Notes: a model not told the origin generated them from the letters alone. Counted from the first letter of the stretch, positions 20,191 through 31,548 are shown. The stretch is 64,000 bases of DNA from Hemicordylus capensis (GCF_027244095.1 NC_069662.1:85780294-85844293); one strand, 5' to 3'. Made by a program: numbers and translations.

Positions 20191-21384
20191 CTAGGAATAA
20201 ATGTGAGCAAATGCTGTTTCATATTGTGATAGCTGACCTACAGTAGTGTCATTTAAATACCTACAGTGAGGTATTTAACCAACATACAAGAGCTTCACGT
20301 TACTTAGTCAGACGGTCTACAGAAACATAATATTGGTAGACTCTATATGTGGTTAGGGAAGCAAAGCTGGGAAAGGGATCTATAAAGGAGGGCCTTGTTT
20401 GTGAAAGCTAGCCTGCACCGGCAAGGAATTTCAGTGTTTCAGCCCTGGCTTTGGTCTGAGTTCAGCCCAGCACCAGGGTTAGAAGCTCTGGGGTGGAGTC
20501 AAATGCAAAGAGTTAACTGCTCGATAGCAGCAGAAAGGAACCACAAACAAGGAAGCCAATATGTTAATCATCATGGTTGTGATCTAGTCTTCAAGGCTAA
20601 TAGTTCAGAACCCCTTTGATGTATGGTTTGAATATATTAGAGCAACTATATGCCTGAAGCACCTCCCCTCATGCCGATCTCTGCAGCCAGATTTAATTAG
20701 GAATCAGGCCAGAGAAAAAGAACAAATGACCCTGCACGATGCAGATCAGTTTGTTCTTACCGATGCCAATAATTTAAGTAGAATTTTAATCAGCTCCACA
20801 TAGTGGTTGTTCTTAGTATGCAGTAGCCTGTGGTAGCTTTCATCCCTCATATAGCCTTTTAATTATTCATCTGTATGCACAACAAATTCATGGATGCCTA
20901 AGGTACCCCACAAAATTATTTGACCTGCTCAAGCAGGATATTTGCTGTCTTCCATTTTGCAGCTCTTTCCATTCTACTTATTGATAAGATGTTATAAACA
21001 CAAGTTCCATATCTTTGCATCTATGTAATATTTTAAATACCCCTGCAAGAGTACCTAGATGTAAACAATAAATTCTTTTAGGTTTCTTACAGGATCAGTA
21101 ACTCATCTCTATGTTGTTTTAATATTGACACAAAACCACTAGCTATGGATAGTGTGCCTTATTCATTTGCAACATCTAATGTTTGTGCAAATACCCCAGC
21201 CAAAAATGAACTAATTATGAAGGTTATGGAATGCAGCAGAGATGGTTCAATTAGCAATTCAAGTAAAGATTCATAATGGAGTCAGTGTTGAAATAAAATG
21301 ACATCCTTTTCTCAATTTCTGCAATTTGTAGGAATACAGCAGATCATTATAAGTTGGTTTGATTACTGTATTAGTTAAGTTATA
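20191..21384. other. single-copy DNA with a possible conserved non-coding stretch
   Basis: No coding frame is recognised. 20640-20830 is free of visible repeats and holds short homeodomain- and bHLH-like words (TTTAATTAGG, CAGATTTAATTA, AATAATTTAAG), which is the look of a conserved non-coding element. That reading needs alignment to other reptiles. Confidence 0.3.
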
Positions 21385-21486
21385 CAGGGGTGCAGCTAGG
21401 TACATTTGGAAACCGGGCATAGTGGGCTTACTTGGACCCCTTGTAAAATAAGCAACCTACAGACACATATCCTACAAATAAGCATC

Positions 21487-21488
<2 letters not shown>

Positions 21489-21530
<42 letters not shown>
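21489..21530 (+). repeat. (CA)n microsatellite
   Basis: About 21 uninterrupted CA units. Confidence 0.95.
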
Positions 21531-21534
<4 letters not shown>

Positions 21535-21931
21535 TGGTTTCACACAGATTCTCATTGGCACGGGCAGTCAGGAACAGGAAGGCAGGCACAGACTTAGACA
21601 GCAGTTTACAGAGCGCTCTGCCTCAGCCAGCTCCTCCAACCTGCCGAATAGTTGAAGGATACACACACCTTCTTGGTCATTCATCACAAACCCACAGATG
21701 TGGGCTAGAGTGCATTTGCAGGGGGGGGAGACCTTGCAACCCCTCCAAGAATCCACACACCTTCTTGATCATTCACCACAAATTCACAGGTGTGAGCCAG
21801 AGTGTATTTGTTACAAAAGACAAAACAATCTCCAATTGATTCTTGACCATTCACAAATCAACTGGGACACAACATGTGTCCCTTGCTCCACACTTGGATC
21901 ACAAACCAGCTTGGACATAGAGTGCATTTGT

Positions 21932-22666
21932 TAGGGATGTGTGGAACCAGTTTGAGTCTAACCTGGTTCGATTTGAAACAGCCCAGTTTAACCTTGAATC
22001 AGACCAGCCCCCCAAAAGAGGGGGAATGGTCCAAATTCGAATAAAAATGGTCCAAATTCAAACCAAATCGTATCAAGACGGTTCAGCCCAGTTCGAGTGC
22101 TTAATTTGTAAAGGGGAATCCAATAAAGATTCCCCTTTACAAGCAAAGGGGGGTGGGATTCTCTACTAAAAAGGGGTGGGTGAGAGGTCACCTTACTTAC
22201 TGTGGCTGCGGTGGCTCCCTGGCAAAGGGGAGTGGCTCCCCACTCTTTGCTCCGCTGGTGCTCCCTTCCGCACTGTGGGCCAGGCAGCCCAGTTCCGGCC
22301 TCCGTGCATGTGCGTAATTCATGCAGATGACCTTCGTGCATGAACCGGGCTGCCTACTGTCTTGCAGTCTAGGGTGGGAACACCAACAGGGCCAAGAGGG
22401 GCCACTGTGACCACCACAGTGGAGCCACAGATGCTGGGTAGCCGCTGCCCCCACTGCCACAGACATGGCAGGTAAGTTCCCTCTCATCTGCGCCAACCCT
22501 AAAAAGGGGTGGGGGGTGAGAGGTCACCTAAGTGGGTCAAACCATTCGATAGCATGAACTGAATCACTGCTGATTCTAACAATCCAGTTAGGGGATGAGT
22601 TGGTTCTGTTTGAATTTGGTTTGAATTCAAAACGAACCATCACTGCCAGTTCCATGCACACCCCTA
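21932..22666. mobile_element. hAT element with TAGGGRTGTG termini
   Basis: Begins TAGGGATGTGTGGAACCAG and ends GTTCCATGCACACCCCTA, imperfect inverted repeats. A perfect 8-bp duplication GCATTTGT flanks it (21924-21931 and 22667-22674). The ends resemble those of the fold-back element at 27614-28314, so the two form one group. The interior has repeated GGTTYGAATTTGAA-type blocks near both ends and a GC-rich middle. No transposase frame is visible. Confidence 0.88.
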
Positions 22667-22767
22667 GCATTTGTAAGGGGGGAAAGTTAAAATGATAACA
22701 TATGGTCCTTGCATCACAGTTTTCACTCAGACTTTCTGGACTGCAAACCAACTTGAGCATAGTGTAT

Positions 22768-22772
<5 letters not shown>

Positions 22773-22816
<44 letters not shown>
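22773..22816. repeat. (AT)n microsatellite
   Basis: About 22 uninterrupted AT units. Confidence 0.95.
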
Positions 22817-22819
<3 letters not shown>

Positions 22820-23813
22820 TATTCTGATGTTAACTGTTAGCTCCACTTTCACTAGGTGCGAAGTACTCTATGGATAGAGATAACTCTTTCTGGCAGCTTT
22901 ACTGAAGAAGGGAAAATCAATTAAAAATCAATGGATTGACAGATCTGCTTCAAATTAAATACTCAGAGCCCCCCCCCATCCTGCCCTACATCTGTGCTCA
23001 ATATCTATGCCAAGCCATTCCAGGAGATCTAAAGGGTGGTGGGAGAAGTGGGGTATTTTACCCTCTCTTTTTTAAGGCAAAGAGCAGATTCCTCCATATG
23101 GGGATGACATGATGGTCCAAGGGAGTGCTTCAATTGCAGAAGTTTTTTGTAATTTTCTGCCATGCAAAGGATTTTTTTTTAATTTTAAAATTCAAACATT
23201 TATTAAAGATCACATAATTGACCAATCTGCTTCAGATTAAATATACAGAGCACTCCTACCCTGCCTTACAACTATGCCCAATATCAAAGCCCTTTGGCAA
23301 GCCATTCCATAAATATACAAAGCGGGGGGAAATCACATGATGGAATACCTTCCATTGCTGCCTCTGAGGATGAGGCAGGCACAGGCTTAGCACACCAGTG
23401 GGCAGTGGCAGGGAAGGAAAAGGATTGGCAGAGGGTGTGCACAGTGCTCTGGTGGGCAGTCTGCTCTGCCTTCTTTCTTCTCTGCTGCCTGCAGGCAGTG
23501 TACAAGACTCGCTGGAGAGCTTCAGGGAGGCCAGCAGAGAAGCCTCTGGAAGCCTCCTCACCTACCAAACAGCTGATAGTTGGGTCGGGGAGCTGTAGCA
23601 GGCAGCCTGCCTGAGCGCAGGAGCTCTCCAATGGCCAGGTGAGCCTCCCAATGATGGCTGGCTCCATACTACAAGAACACTGGTGTGGTTGAGGCATTGC
23701 AGAGCCTGCAGCGGCTGCAGGGCAAGGAGCCATGCATGCTGGGGCCCTTCAGGAAAGAGAGGCTGCCAGGGCCACAGACCTGCACCCTAAGGTCCAGGCT
23801 AACGATGCCTCTG

Positions 23814-24600
23814 CGTTTATCTGAATACTTTCTGTGTCTATTCTGTAATATTTAACAGTTCTCTAGTTTAGTTTCTTTTCAACAAATTATAATGATAATC
23901 ATCACTATGATCACCACCAACTGTTCAGACAAGAACTGCATGAGCAGTGGAATAGGTCTGCTGTTTTTTATTTGGTTTGATAACCCCTTATTTGATTATT
24001 TTCCTTTTCATCCAAGAGAAAACTATTATACAAGTAATTTTCTCATTCACACAACTATTTTTTTTAAAAAAACAAAAACAAAAATCCAAATGACCTGCTT
24101 GGCTGTAATCTCAGCAATCTCTGTGTAACCCAGGCATATGCTTGAATTCAAAACACTAATAGCTGCTTTACAATTATGTTCATAGTGAAGCTCCAACATT
24201 GCTACTGTACGGTGTTACATAGCAACGGTGTAGCTATGGGGCAAACATGTATTTGAATCCAGTTTTGGAAAAGTTGTTTAGGGGAGTAATTTGGAAGGAG
24301 GAAATGGCAAGAAGGGAAAGGGTTAAGTGTCGTTCCTTCTCTGCTTCTTCTTCACCCTACATTTACCTCTCTCAAAGTGGCTTTGCTTTCTAAGAAAAAA
24401 AAAAGGTATTGGGGCATTGTTTTATATACACACACATAGCAGCCAGATTGAATTACACCTGAATAGTCTGACTGAAATTAAGTAGTTCTATACAGTAACT
24501 TATGAGTAGGACTATTAAATAAATTAGTTTAGATGATGCTCACTGGCCCTCTAAAGTGCTATACAAATACTAAGTATGGTTTATTGCTGTTGGTATTTAT
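23814..24600. other. no gene recognised
   Basis: AT-rich sequence. A TTTATTTT run at 24595-24622 begins the L2-like tail that the next hAT interrupts. Confidence 0.4.
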
Positions 24601-25960
24601 TTTATTTTATTTATTTCATTTGTATACTGCCAGGGGCGTATCTAGTGTGCGGCAGGCAGGGCATGTGCCCCGGGCACCACTTGAAGGGGGGCACCATATT
24701 GTAAAATTTTTTAAAAAAATTAAATTGTTGCTGAAAACAAAATGGACACCGCACATGCTCAAATAGCCTCTGTGAGGCCCTAGGCCATGCCAGGCCTTGC
24801 AGAGGCCATTTGAGCATGCACGGTGGCCATTTTGTTTTCAGCTGCCATTTTTAAAAAAAAGATTATTTTAAAAAATGGCCACCGCACATGCTCAAATGGT
24901 CCCTGCGAGGCCCTAGAGGCCAGCGGGGTGAGGGGGAACCTTTGCAGACACCCCCCATGGCATTTACAAGCCCCCCGAAGGGGCTACAGGTAAACAAAAA
25001 TTAATATATATATATAATATAAGACACTGTACACATATTCAGATTGGCACTATGTACAGATAATCAGGGCTTGTGGATACTGAGCTGAGGCTTATGAGCT
25101 AGGATTGCATTCATTTGCTCTTACTTTGCTTCTTGTGATAAGTGAGTTAAATGTGATGTCTTAATATTATGGCTATTAATGGTGAGTTTGTCTTTGAATC
25201 AGTGTGAAATCCTTAGTATTAAGGCCCACTGGGAGTTTCTTGCTCTCTTTCTCTCATTTTAACTGTCTTTCTGAAAGACTAGAATATATTCCAAGCAGTG
25301 ACACAGTTTGCTCTGAATATCCTTTAATTATTTTCAGAGTATCTAGGAAAAGTCAAATTCTCCATTGATTTTTAAAACTTATGTAATGGTGATGCTACAA
25401 TGCATAGTAGAGAATTAGACAGGCACTTCTGTTTAGTTTTTCAAGTACACCTCCACATAGTATTTGGGCATTTCATGAGCCCCAGCATACTGAAATTTGT
25501 AGTTTTCCAGCATTTTTTGGTCTGGCTACATCCACTGCTAAATAGTTTTTGAAATATTAAAAGATTAACGAGCTTGACTTGTATTTTTCAGCTGATATTA
25601 TGGTGAAGATATCTGAAAGATGGGTGTGAGGTGTTTGGACAGGGGGTGCAATTTCAGTGTTTGCCCTAGGCGCTATTTTCCCTAGATACGCCTCTGTATA
25701 CTGCCCAAAACACAAGTCTCTGGGCGGTTTACAACAACAACAAAAACAACAATAAAAAGGTTAAAACATTATAACAGTTTAAAATTTAAAAAATTGAAAC
25801 TATTAAAAACACAAATAAATAAATAAACACACACCCACACACCCCTGGGTGAACAAATGCATCTTGACTGCCTTTTTAAAAGTTGCAAGAGATGGGGAGG
25901 CTCTTATTTCAGCAGGAAGTGTGTTCCAAAGCCTCGTGTTTCTGAAGTTTCATCAGGCAT
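24600..25960 (-). mobile_element. L2-like LINE 3' end, interrupted by a hAT
   Basis: The two flanks of the hAT at 24631-25696 join through the duplicated TATACTGC: AATTTGTATACTGCCC then AAAACACAAGTCTCTGGGCG and GTTTACAACAACAAC. On the reverse strand this is the 'gccca-gagacttgtgttttgggcagtata' 3' end of an L2-type element, followed by 25860-25960 from its coding end (the region around CTCTTATTTCAGCAGGAAG). The hAT therefore inserted into an existing LINE tail. Confidence 0.7.
24631..25696 (+). mobile_element. non-autonomous hAT DNA transposon, copy 2
   Basis: Same family and orientation as 389-1459: begins CAGGGGCGTATCTAGTG and ends CCTAGATACGCCTCTG. A perfect 8-bp duplication TATACTGC flanks it (24623-24630 and 25697-25704). 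The internal hairpin is kept (24739-24772 with 24800-24833). The two copies align from end to end with scattered substitutions and few indels, suggesting they moved at a similar time. The target was an L2-like LINE tail. Confidence 0.9.
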
Positions 25961-25964
25961 TGCC

Positions 25965-27470
25965 TTCACACTATGCCACAAGATACAGATATCTGTATGA
26001 GATATAGGTTGTTTTATCACTCTGAGTGCAGTATGTGGAAAAGCAGTATATAAACTTAATTATATAAAATAAGGCAGAGAAATTGGGGTGTGGGTTTTTT
26101 GGTGTTTTTTTAAAGGTAAAAGTCAAAATTCTCAGGATGCTAAATTCTAGGCCTTGAGGTTTTCTGGAACTGCAAGATACATACAATTTTGTGAACAGTC
26201 GTTTCCTTCTGTTACTACAGCTTGATAATTTGCATCCCTAAAGAGGCATTTCTTTAAGCACTGAAGACAACTGTGTTTTTCCTCCTGAGTGTTAGGTCTT
26301 TTTGTATCCACAGGCCTGGAGAACTACAAACTCTTCATCCCCAAAGCACATGTGGCTGCATGCTAGACAAAAGAATTTGCTGAACAAAACCTTGTAATTT
26401 AAAAGGAGACTGCCATCGACAATCCTGAAAAAAATTAAGCAGAAGCATCTGTTCTAAGTTCCAGATAAGTGTGGTTGACACTCCCAAAGCGCCTTCCAAT
26501 CTTCATGTTATGAGGTTCTGGGCTGTCTTTTGGCTGGGAAGATATGCTGAAACAGGAATTAATGTCATGCACAATAACCTGTACAATTAAAAAAGAAAGA
26601 AAAAACCTGGAAGTAATCCTGCCATTGGTAAGCATTTTTAAGCTACATGTAACAGTATTTGCCTGCATTCATTCCTTGTTATCCTTGCTTCTCCTTCCTT
26701 CTGACATCTTCCTATCACTAGTATTAAGATTTAAATTGTGAATCCTTGGGGCAGTGATTAAGGTTTTATCTAGATTTCACCCCCAAAACACATTTAATTG
26801 CCCTGTCTTGTGTTACTGAAGTCTCACATCCCATTGATACTCCTCTTCTTCCCCTCATCACTGGACATGGCACTTTGTAAAGTTTTGTTAACAAAAAAGA
26901 TAGGTCCCTGCCTCCAAGAAGTTTGCAATTGAAAGCTGATATTGCACAAGAAACCAGAGGGAAAGACAAAGGGATTAAAGGATACCGATAAGCCTGAGAA
27001 AGTTCACTTACCAATATTAAGGATAGGGATGGGGATATGATGTTGTTCAGAAAATAGTCTTATCCTGAGTAGGAAGCACGGCACACCCCACAACCACACA
27101 CTCAGTAGTGGGTGCAGGAAGAAAAGAAGGATGGACCTGCCAAATGGACCCTCTGGGAAGAACTGGGGCCAAGCCAAGTGTTACAGGGCAGCCACATGTA
27201 TACTATTCAGTTGTCTACCCCATTCACATATCAGTCAGGGGATGGATTGTCTATCAGACCAAGGGAACAAGCCTTCTATCCTCCCCTGCTTTATTTTACT
27301 GTGCTCTGCTGCTTCAAGCAAGCCCAGCTCTGATGTCAGAAGTGAGTTGGGCTGGGGAGAATGGAGGGTAGCAAGATAAGTAGGATGGTGATAGAGTTTG
27401 GCTCTCTTAACTTGTGCACGCCATTTCACGTAAAAACAATTCCTCACCTCACCTCTCACTTTATATGTAA
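25965..27470. other. no gene recognised; one retroposon tail
   Basis: 26866-26965 is the partner of the tail repeat at 20060-20190. The rest shows no readable repeats and no coding resemblance; several frames of 60-80 codons around 26435-27460 look random. Confidence 0.4.
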
Positions 27471-27479
27471 ATAGGGCTG

Positions 27480-28707
27480 ACAGATAGGTAGAGAGCTGGG
27501 TCTCACGATCAGTGAGACCCGGTTTGGGAAGGGAAGTGGGGAGAGTGGGCTAAGCCTGCTCTCCCTGCACACGAGCAGGGCGGGAGCCCTGGGAGGCCAG
27601 ATCGGCCGCCCACTAGGGGTGTGCACCGGACCGCGGAGCTGCAGTCCGGCACTGGGGTGGGGGGTTCCATTAAGGGGGGGGCTTTACTCACCCCTCCCGC
27701 GCTTTGCAGCTTTGGCGCCATAATTCTTTTAAAAAATGTGGCTGCAGAATCACTCTCCGCCCGCTCCTATGGCTCCGGGGCTCCTTCTTGTTTTAAAAAT
27801 CGGGTGGCAGGATACTTCCCGAAGCCCCCTCAAGCCATTTCGCTTCTTTAAATCTCGCCCAGACCGAGTCCAACCACGCTCGGGCGGGCGGCAGCGAGAT
27901 GTCCTTCCGCCCGCCCGCCCCCTTCCCTGCCGTCTGCAAAGTGCAGCACTTCACAGACGGCAGGGAAGGGGGCGGGCGGGCGGAAGGACATCTCGCTGCC
28001 GCCCGCCCGAGCGTGGTCGGACTCGGTCTGGGCAAGATTTAAAGAAGCGAAATGGCTTGAGGGGGCTTCAGGGGCGGCAGGGAAGTATCAAGAAGGAGCC
28101 CCGGAGCCATAGGAGCGGGCGGAGAGCGATTCTGCAGCCGCATTTTTAAAAAGAATTATGGCGCCAAAGCTGCAAAGCGCGGGAGGGGTGAGTAAAGCCC
28201 CCCCGCCCTTAATGGAACCCCCCACCCTAACCCTCCCGAACCCAAACCACCCCTTGTCCGGACCGGTTCGGAGGCCAGTAGAATGGCCTCCGAACCGGTC
28301 CGTGCACACTACTACTGCCCACACGACTGCTGGCTCCATGACAGAGTGGGCAGGGGCTGGGGAGTTCGGGGGCTGCATGGCCCCCGGAAGCTCCAGTATG
28401 CCCTGCGCAACTGTGCAGGGCATACTGGGGAGACCCCTGAGCCGGGAGGCTGCTTTTCAGCCTCCCGCCGGGGGTCTACTCATGAGTAACCGCGTCATGG
28501 AGCCATGTTGCGGCTACTCATGATAAAAAAAAAAACCCAGGTTTGCAGAGCACTTGCTCTGCAAACCTGGTTTAATGGGCGGGCTACTTGAGCAGGTTAC
28601 CCGCTCAAGAACCACACCGGGTTTGCAGCCGAGCCCGGTGGTTCTCACGATTGTAGGAAATAGGGCTAGCAGAGGCTAGCCCGATTTTCTACAATTGTGT
28701 GAATAGC
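27480..28707. mobile_element. multi-hairpin element, copy 2, split by a fold-back hAT
   Basis: Starts near GGGTCTCACGATCAGTGAGACCC, itself a hairpin, and ends near CAATTGTGTGAATAGCCTC. After the nested hAT (27614-28314) it continues with hairpins at 28393-28406/28415-28428 (perfect 14-bp arms), 28537-28552/28555-28570 (perfect 16-bp arms) and 28646-28670/28675-28699 (25-bp arms with about three mismatches). Copies 1, 3 and 4 carry hairpins in the same order. No coding capacity; about 500 bp without the insertion. Outer ends are approximate. Confidence 0.7.
27614..28314. mobile_element. 701-bp fold-back hAT (large palindrome)
   Basis: Nearly the whole element is one inverted repeat centred near 27945, where a short spacer AAAGTGCAGCACTTCA separates GCCGTCTGC from its inverse. 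The arms pair over about 330 bp, including AGCCATTTCGCTTC with GAAGCGAAATGGCT. It begins TAGGGGTGTGCACCGGACC and ends GGTCCGTGCACACTACTA. The flanks CCGCCCAC (27606-27613) and CTGCCCAC (28315-28322) agree at 7 of 8 bases, fitting a hAT TSD. It sits inside a multi-hairpin element. The arms are GC-rich and CpG-rich but this is not evidence of a promoter. Confidence 0.85.
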
Positions 28708-28709
28708 CT

Positions 28710-29235
28710 CACAGTGTATGTGGCTACCTTGTTATGTCTAGTTTGGCCCTTAGAAATACAGGAACTCTGTTGAAGTCAAAAGTTGGAAAGTGACCGCTTG
28801 TTCCATCTTTTCACATAAAGTTTTTTTGCCAAAACATCCTTTTTAGGTGCAGGGGGAATGAGCAATAAGCCCTATCTTGATTTCAGGGACAGGGATACTG
28901 ACTTCTCTTTAAGGCAGGTGGTATTCTTCCATGGATGCCTTGCACTTCTCACTACACTCCATAGAAGTATTTCAGTTATCGCTTGCCAAGCCTGTGCACA
29001 TAATTCCAACCATGGTAAGGAAGGTGGTGGTGGTAGTGAAGACAGGGTTCCACCTACGTTCTGCCCAGATGATCCTTTGTGTGTTTATGGGTGTGCTGCT
29101 GCATGCCCACATGATCTGTGCTTCTGGCAGCACAGATCTCCAGAGGCTGGGACAATGCGTCCTGGTCTCCAGCTATCACACAACACACTGCAGAATAAGC
29201 ATGGTGTATTGAGGGAATCCCCCAAGAGTCAAGCA
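28710..29235. other. no gene recognised
   Basis: Frames of about 90-127 codons occur near 28858-29241, but they show no domain and no splice context and overlap each other on both strands. Not called. Confidence 0.35.
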
Positions 29236-29239
29236 CTCT

Positions 29240-29712
29240 AGGCACCTGAATCTAGGAGAGCTGCCTTAGCTTGCTCTCCCTGCACACGAGCAGGCTGCAG
29301 CCTTGGGTGGCCAGATTGGATGCCCACATGACTGCCGGCTCCTTCACGGAGCTGGCGGGGGTTGTGGGGATCGGGGGCCACATGGCCCCCCAGAAGTTCC
29401 AGCATGCTCTGCACGAGTGCACAGAGCATGCTGGAGAGAGCTCCGAGCCGGGAGGCTGCTTTATAGCCTCCCAGTCAGGGGTCTCCTTGTGAGTTGCTGT
29501 GGTTCAGAGTCGCGCCGCAGCAACACACGCTCTTAGAGCCCAGGTTGGCGGAGCGCTCGCTCCACTAACCTGGGCTTAAGGGAAGGCTCTGTAAGTGGGT
29601 AACCTGCTTGAGAGCAACCGGGCTCGCCTGCGAGCCTGATGGTTCTCATGGTCGCCAGAAAGCGGGCTAGGCTCCCTTAGCCCACTTTTTGGCGATTGTG
29701 AGAATCGCCTCT
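29240..29712. mobile_element. multi-hairpin element, copy 3
   Basis: Shares with copies 2 and 4 the ordered blocks CTCTCCCTGCACACGAGCAGG, GCCCACATGACTGCCGGCTCC, GGGGGCCACATGGCCCCC, GAGCCGGGAGGCTGC and ATTGTGAGAATCGCCTC. Hairpins lie at about 29399-29433 (CCAGCATGCTCTG with CAGAGCATGCTGG), 29538-29574 (AGCCCAGGTTGGCGGAGC with two mismatches to its partner) and 29649-29669/29678-29698. No coding capacity. Only 530 bp separates it from copy 2. Confidence 0.72.
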
Positions 29713-31050
29713 ATGTGTGCTGGGGCTGCATGCAGCCTGAACACCCACAAGACCCTGGCACCAGGATTAAGGGTATGCTCACGCCCTTAACTCTGGCCAG
29801 AGGCTGGGGTTAAAAGTAGGATTAGGCAGGTGGGCAGCGGGAGATCCAAGTGGATCCCAGTGCTGCACACAAGCAGCCTAACCTAGGCTGGGCTGCCCTA
29901 GCCTGGGTTAACCTGCTCGTGTGAGAGGCCTTACCGTGTAGCAACTTAGCATAGTGGGCATGTGTGACAGGATGGGGGTTACTCTATGCTTTCCTGGGAT
30001 CTATCCTCAGTAGATAGATTGCTCTGATCCCGATTTAGGAGCACACCATTCCTTTGAGGTAAGCTGCCACTGGTTAAAGAGGGACCTCCAGAACCTTTTA
30101 AGCCAGATTGAAGCCACTTCTAAGTATATGAAATTTATTAAGAAATAAAGGTTGCACATAGAATAAGGAATTGGTGGAAATGAGGAAAATTGGGAGTAAA
30201 GAAAGGCACACAGGCATTCAAAAGAAAATACAAAAAACATTAACTAATTAACTAGTACTGAGTTTTACCTAAATCTATCAATAGACTGAAAGAGCATTAA
30301 TCTCTACAGCCTCTCCCTTGTAGCAGCTGGTGACATCGTGTCTGTTACAGGCAACTCATGACTGAACTGATGACCAGATATATGTGGGACCTGGCCCTTG
30401 TTTTATAGTGAGTAAAGAAGGAGAAGGCTTTTCTACACTTCCAAAGATAGACAGCTCTGGGATCCAATGAAAAGAGCCAGTGCATCTCTGATGTCACACT
30501 GGTTTTTGGCCAATCTAAGATTGAGGTTTTCTCTCCAAACAGTAGGTTCTGCCTCCTTAATGGGTCTGGACTCACATGTGTAAAGGCAGGTCTGGTTTGA
30601 GCCAGTTACCTATTGTGAAAAGCGGTTTAGATCCCTTCCTTGTTCAGTAACGAAAGAGAGGAATGTTCTCCATTCAGAGCAATTAGGGTGGAATTGAAGT
30701 ATCAGGTATTCTTGTATTAAGATGGAGATCTGTTTTTTTAATAGCATGCAGCCTCTACATGGGAAGTTCAGGTGGATAAGAATTTTACTACCCAATGTAC
30801 CTGATCACAAATTTGGGGAAGCAGGGGAGTGAGAAAATGTTACTCCTCTGTTTCCCCAGAATACTGGCCAATCTTGCAGACGTGTGGCAAAATTCTCCAT
30901 ATTATATTATTTCCCCATGTGATACTATATCCACTCTGGTAACTTACAAGTTGGTCAGCTGAGTTCATTGTATAACTATCTGCAATCTGTTCCCATTCTC
31001 AGACCTAAGGGTCAAACCCAACAGATTGCTGAATGCATCATTGGTGCTTA
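29713..31050. other. no gene recognised
   Basis: 29720-29930 is GC-rich with AACCTAGGCTGGGC/GCCCTAGCCTGGGTT, another short inverted repeat that may belong to a relative of the multi-hairpin family. The rest is unremarkable AT-rich DNA. Confidence 0.4.
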
Positions 31051-31051
31051 C

Positions 31052-31358
31052 AGGGAGCGGAGAGCTGGTTTTGTGGTAGCAAGCATGACTTGTTCCCTTA
31101 GCTAAGCAGGGTCCACCCTGGTTGCATTTGAATGGAAGACTACATGTGAGCACTGTAAGATATTCCCCTTAGAGGATGGAGCTGCTCTGGGAAGAGCATC
31201 TAGGTTTCATGTTCCCTCCCTGGCATCTCCAAGATAGGGCTGAGAGGGACTCCTGCCTGAATCCTTGGAAAAGCTGCTGCCAATCTGGGCAGACAATACT
31301 GAGCTAGATGGACCAGTGGTCCAACTCAGTAGAGGGCAGCTTCCTAGGTTCCTATGTC
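31052..31358 (+). mobile_element. 5S rRNA-derived SINE with CR1-like tail
   Basis: The head from about 31097 reads TTAGCTAAGCAGGGTCCACC then CTGGTTGCATTTGAATGGAA and GAGCACTGTAAGATATTCCC. This matches, in order, the 3' two-thirds of vertebrate 5S rRNA (AGCTAAGCAGGGTCGGGCC, TGGTTAGTACTTGGATGGGA and the GGTGCTGTAGG close), which holds the polymerase III internal control region. The body is unrelated. The 3' end reads GAGCTAGATGGACCAGTGG and TTCCTAGGTTCCTATG, an 8-base tail like CR1, implying mobilisation by a CR1-type LINE. A 5S gene is excluded because the first part of 5S is replaced. Confidence 0.85.
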
Positions 31359-31548
31359 ATTTTTCTTTAAAATATAAACCACAAGGGGCCTGATCAGGAT
31401 TGGGACCATTCACATTGGGAACAAACATTTCACCTTTTCCCCTTGCACTGTGGTCCTGACAAACATATTCCCTTCCAATTTGCTATAAGCCCCGGAAGGG
31501 GAGCTTTCACTGGTACCACTAGAAATTGCTGAAGTTCTCCTTCAGACA

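Larger units (their letters stand above)
21385..23813 (+). mobile_element. composite hAT-like element of the 17474 family with a nested hAT
   Basis: Begins CAGGGGTGCAGCTAGGTAC and closes near CTAACGATGCCTCTG, like the start and end of the element at 17474-18397. Inside are a CA microsatellite (about 21489-21530), a ladder of about four degenerate units each ending near AGAGTGCATTTGT (21690-22770), a nested hAT at 21932-22666, an AT microsatellite (about 22773-22816) and two copies of CTGCTTCARATTAAATAYWC (22940 and 23230). No clear 8-bp TSD is visible at the outer ends, so it may be two adjacent pieces rather than one element. Confidence 0.5.

Noticed and set aside
23284-23733. 149-codon reverse frame
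   Set aside because: It lies within the non-coding body of a hAT-like element and shows no transposase motif.
27736-28149. CpG-rich stretch that could be read as a CpG-island promoter or exon
   Set aside because: The sequence is one arm and centre of a 700-bp palindrome with hAT-type ends, which explains the composition.
28858-29241. 127-codon forward frame upstream of the third hairpin element
   Set aside because: No domain, overlapping frames on both strands and no splice context.
31097-31170. 5S rRNA gene
   Set aside because: Only the later part of 5S is recognisable and it is fused to an unrelated body and a LINE-like tail, so it is a SINE.
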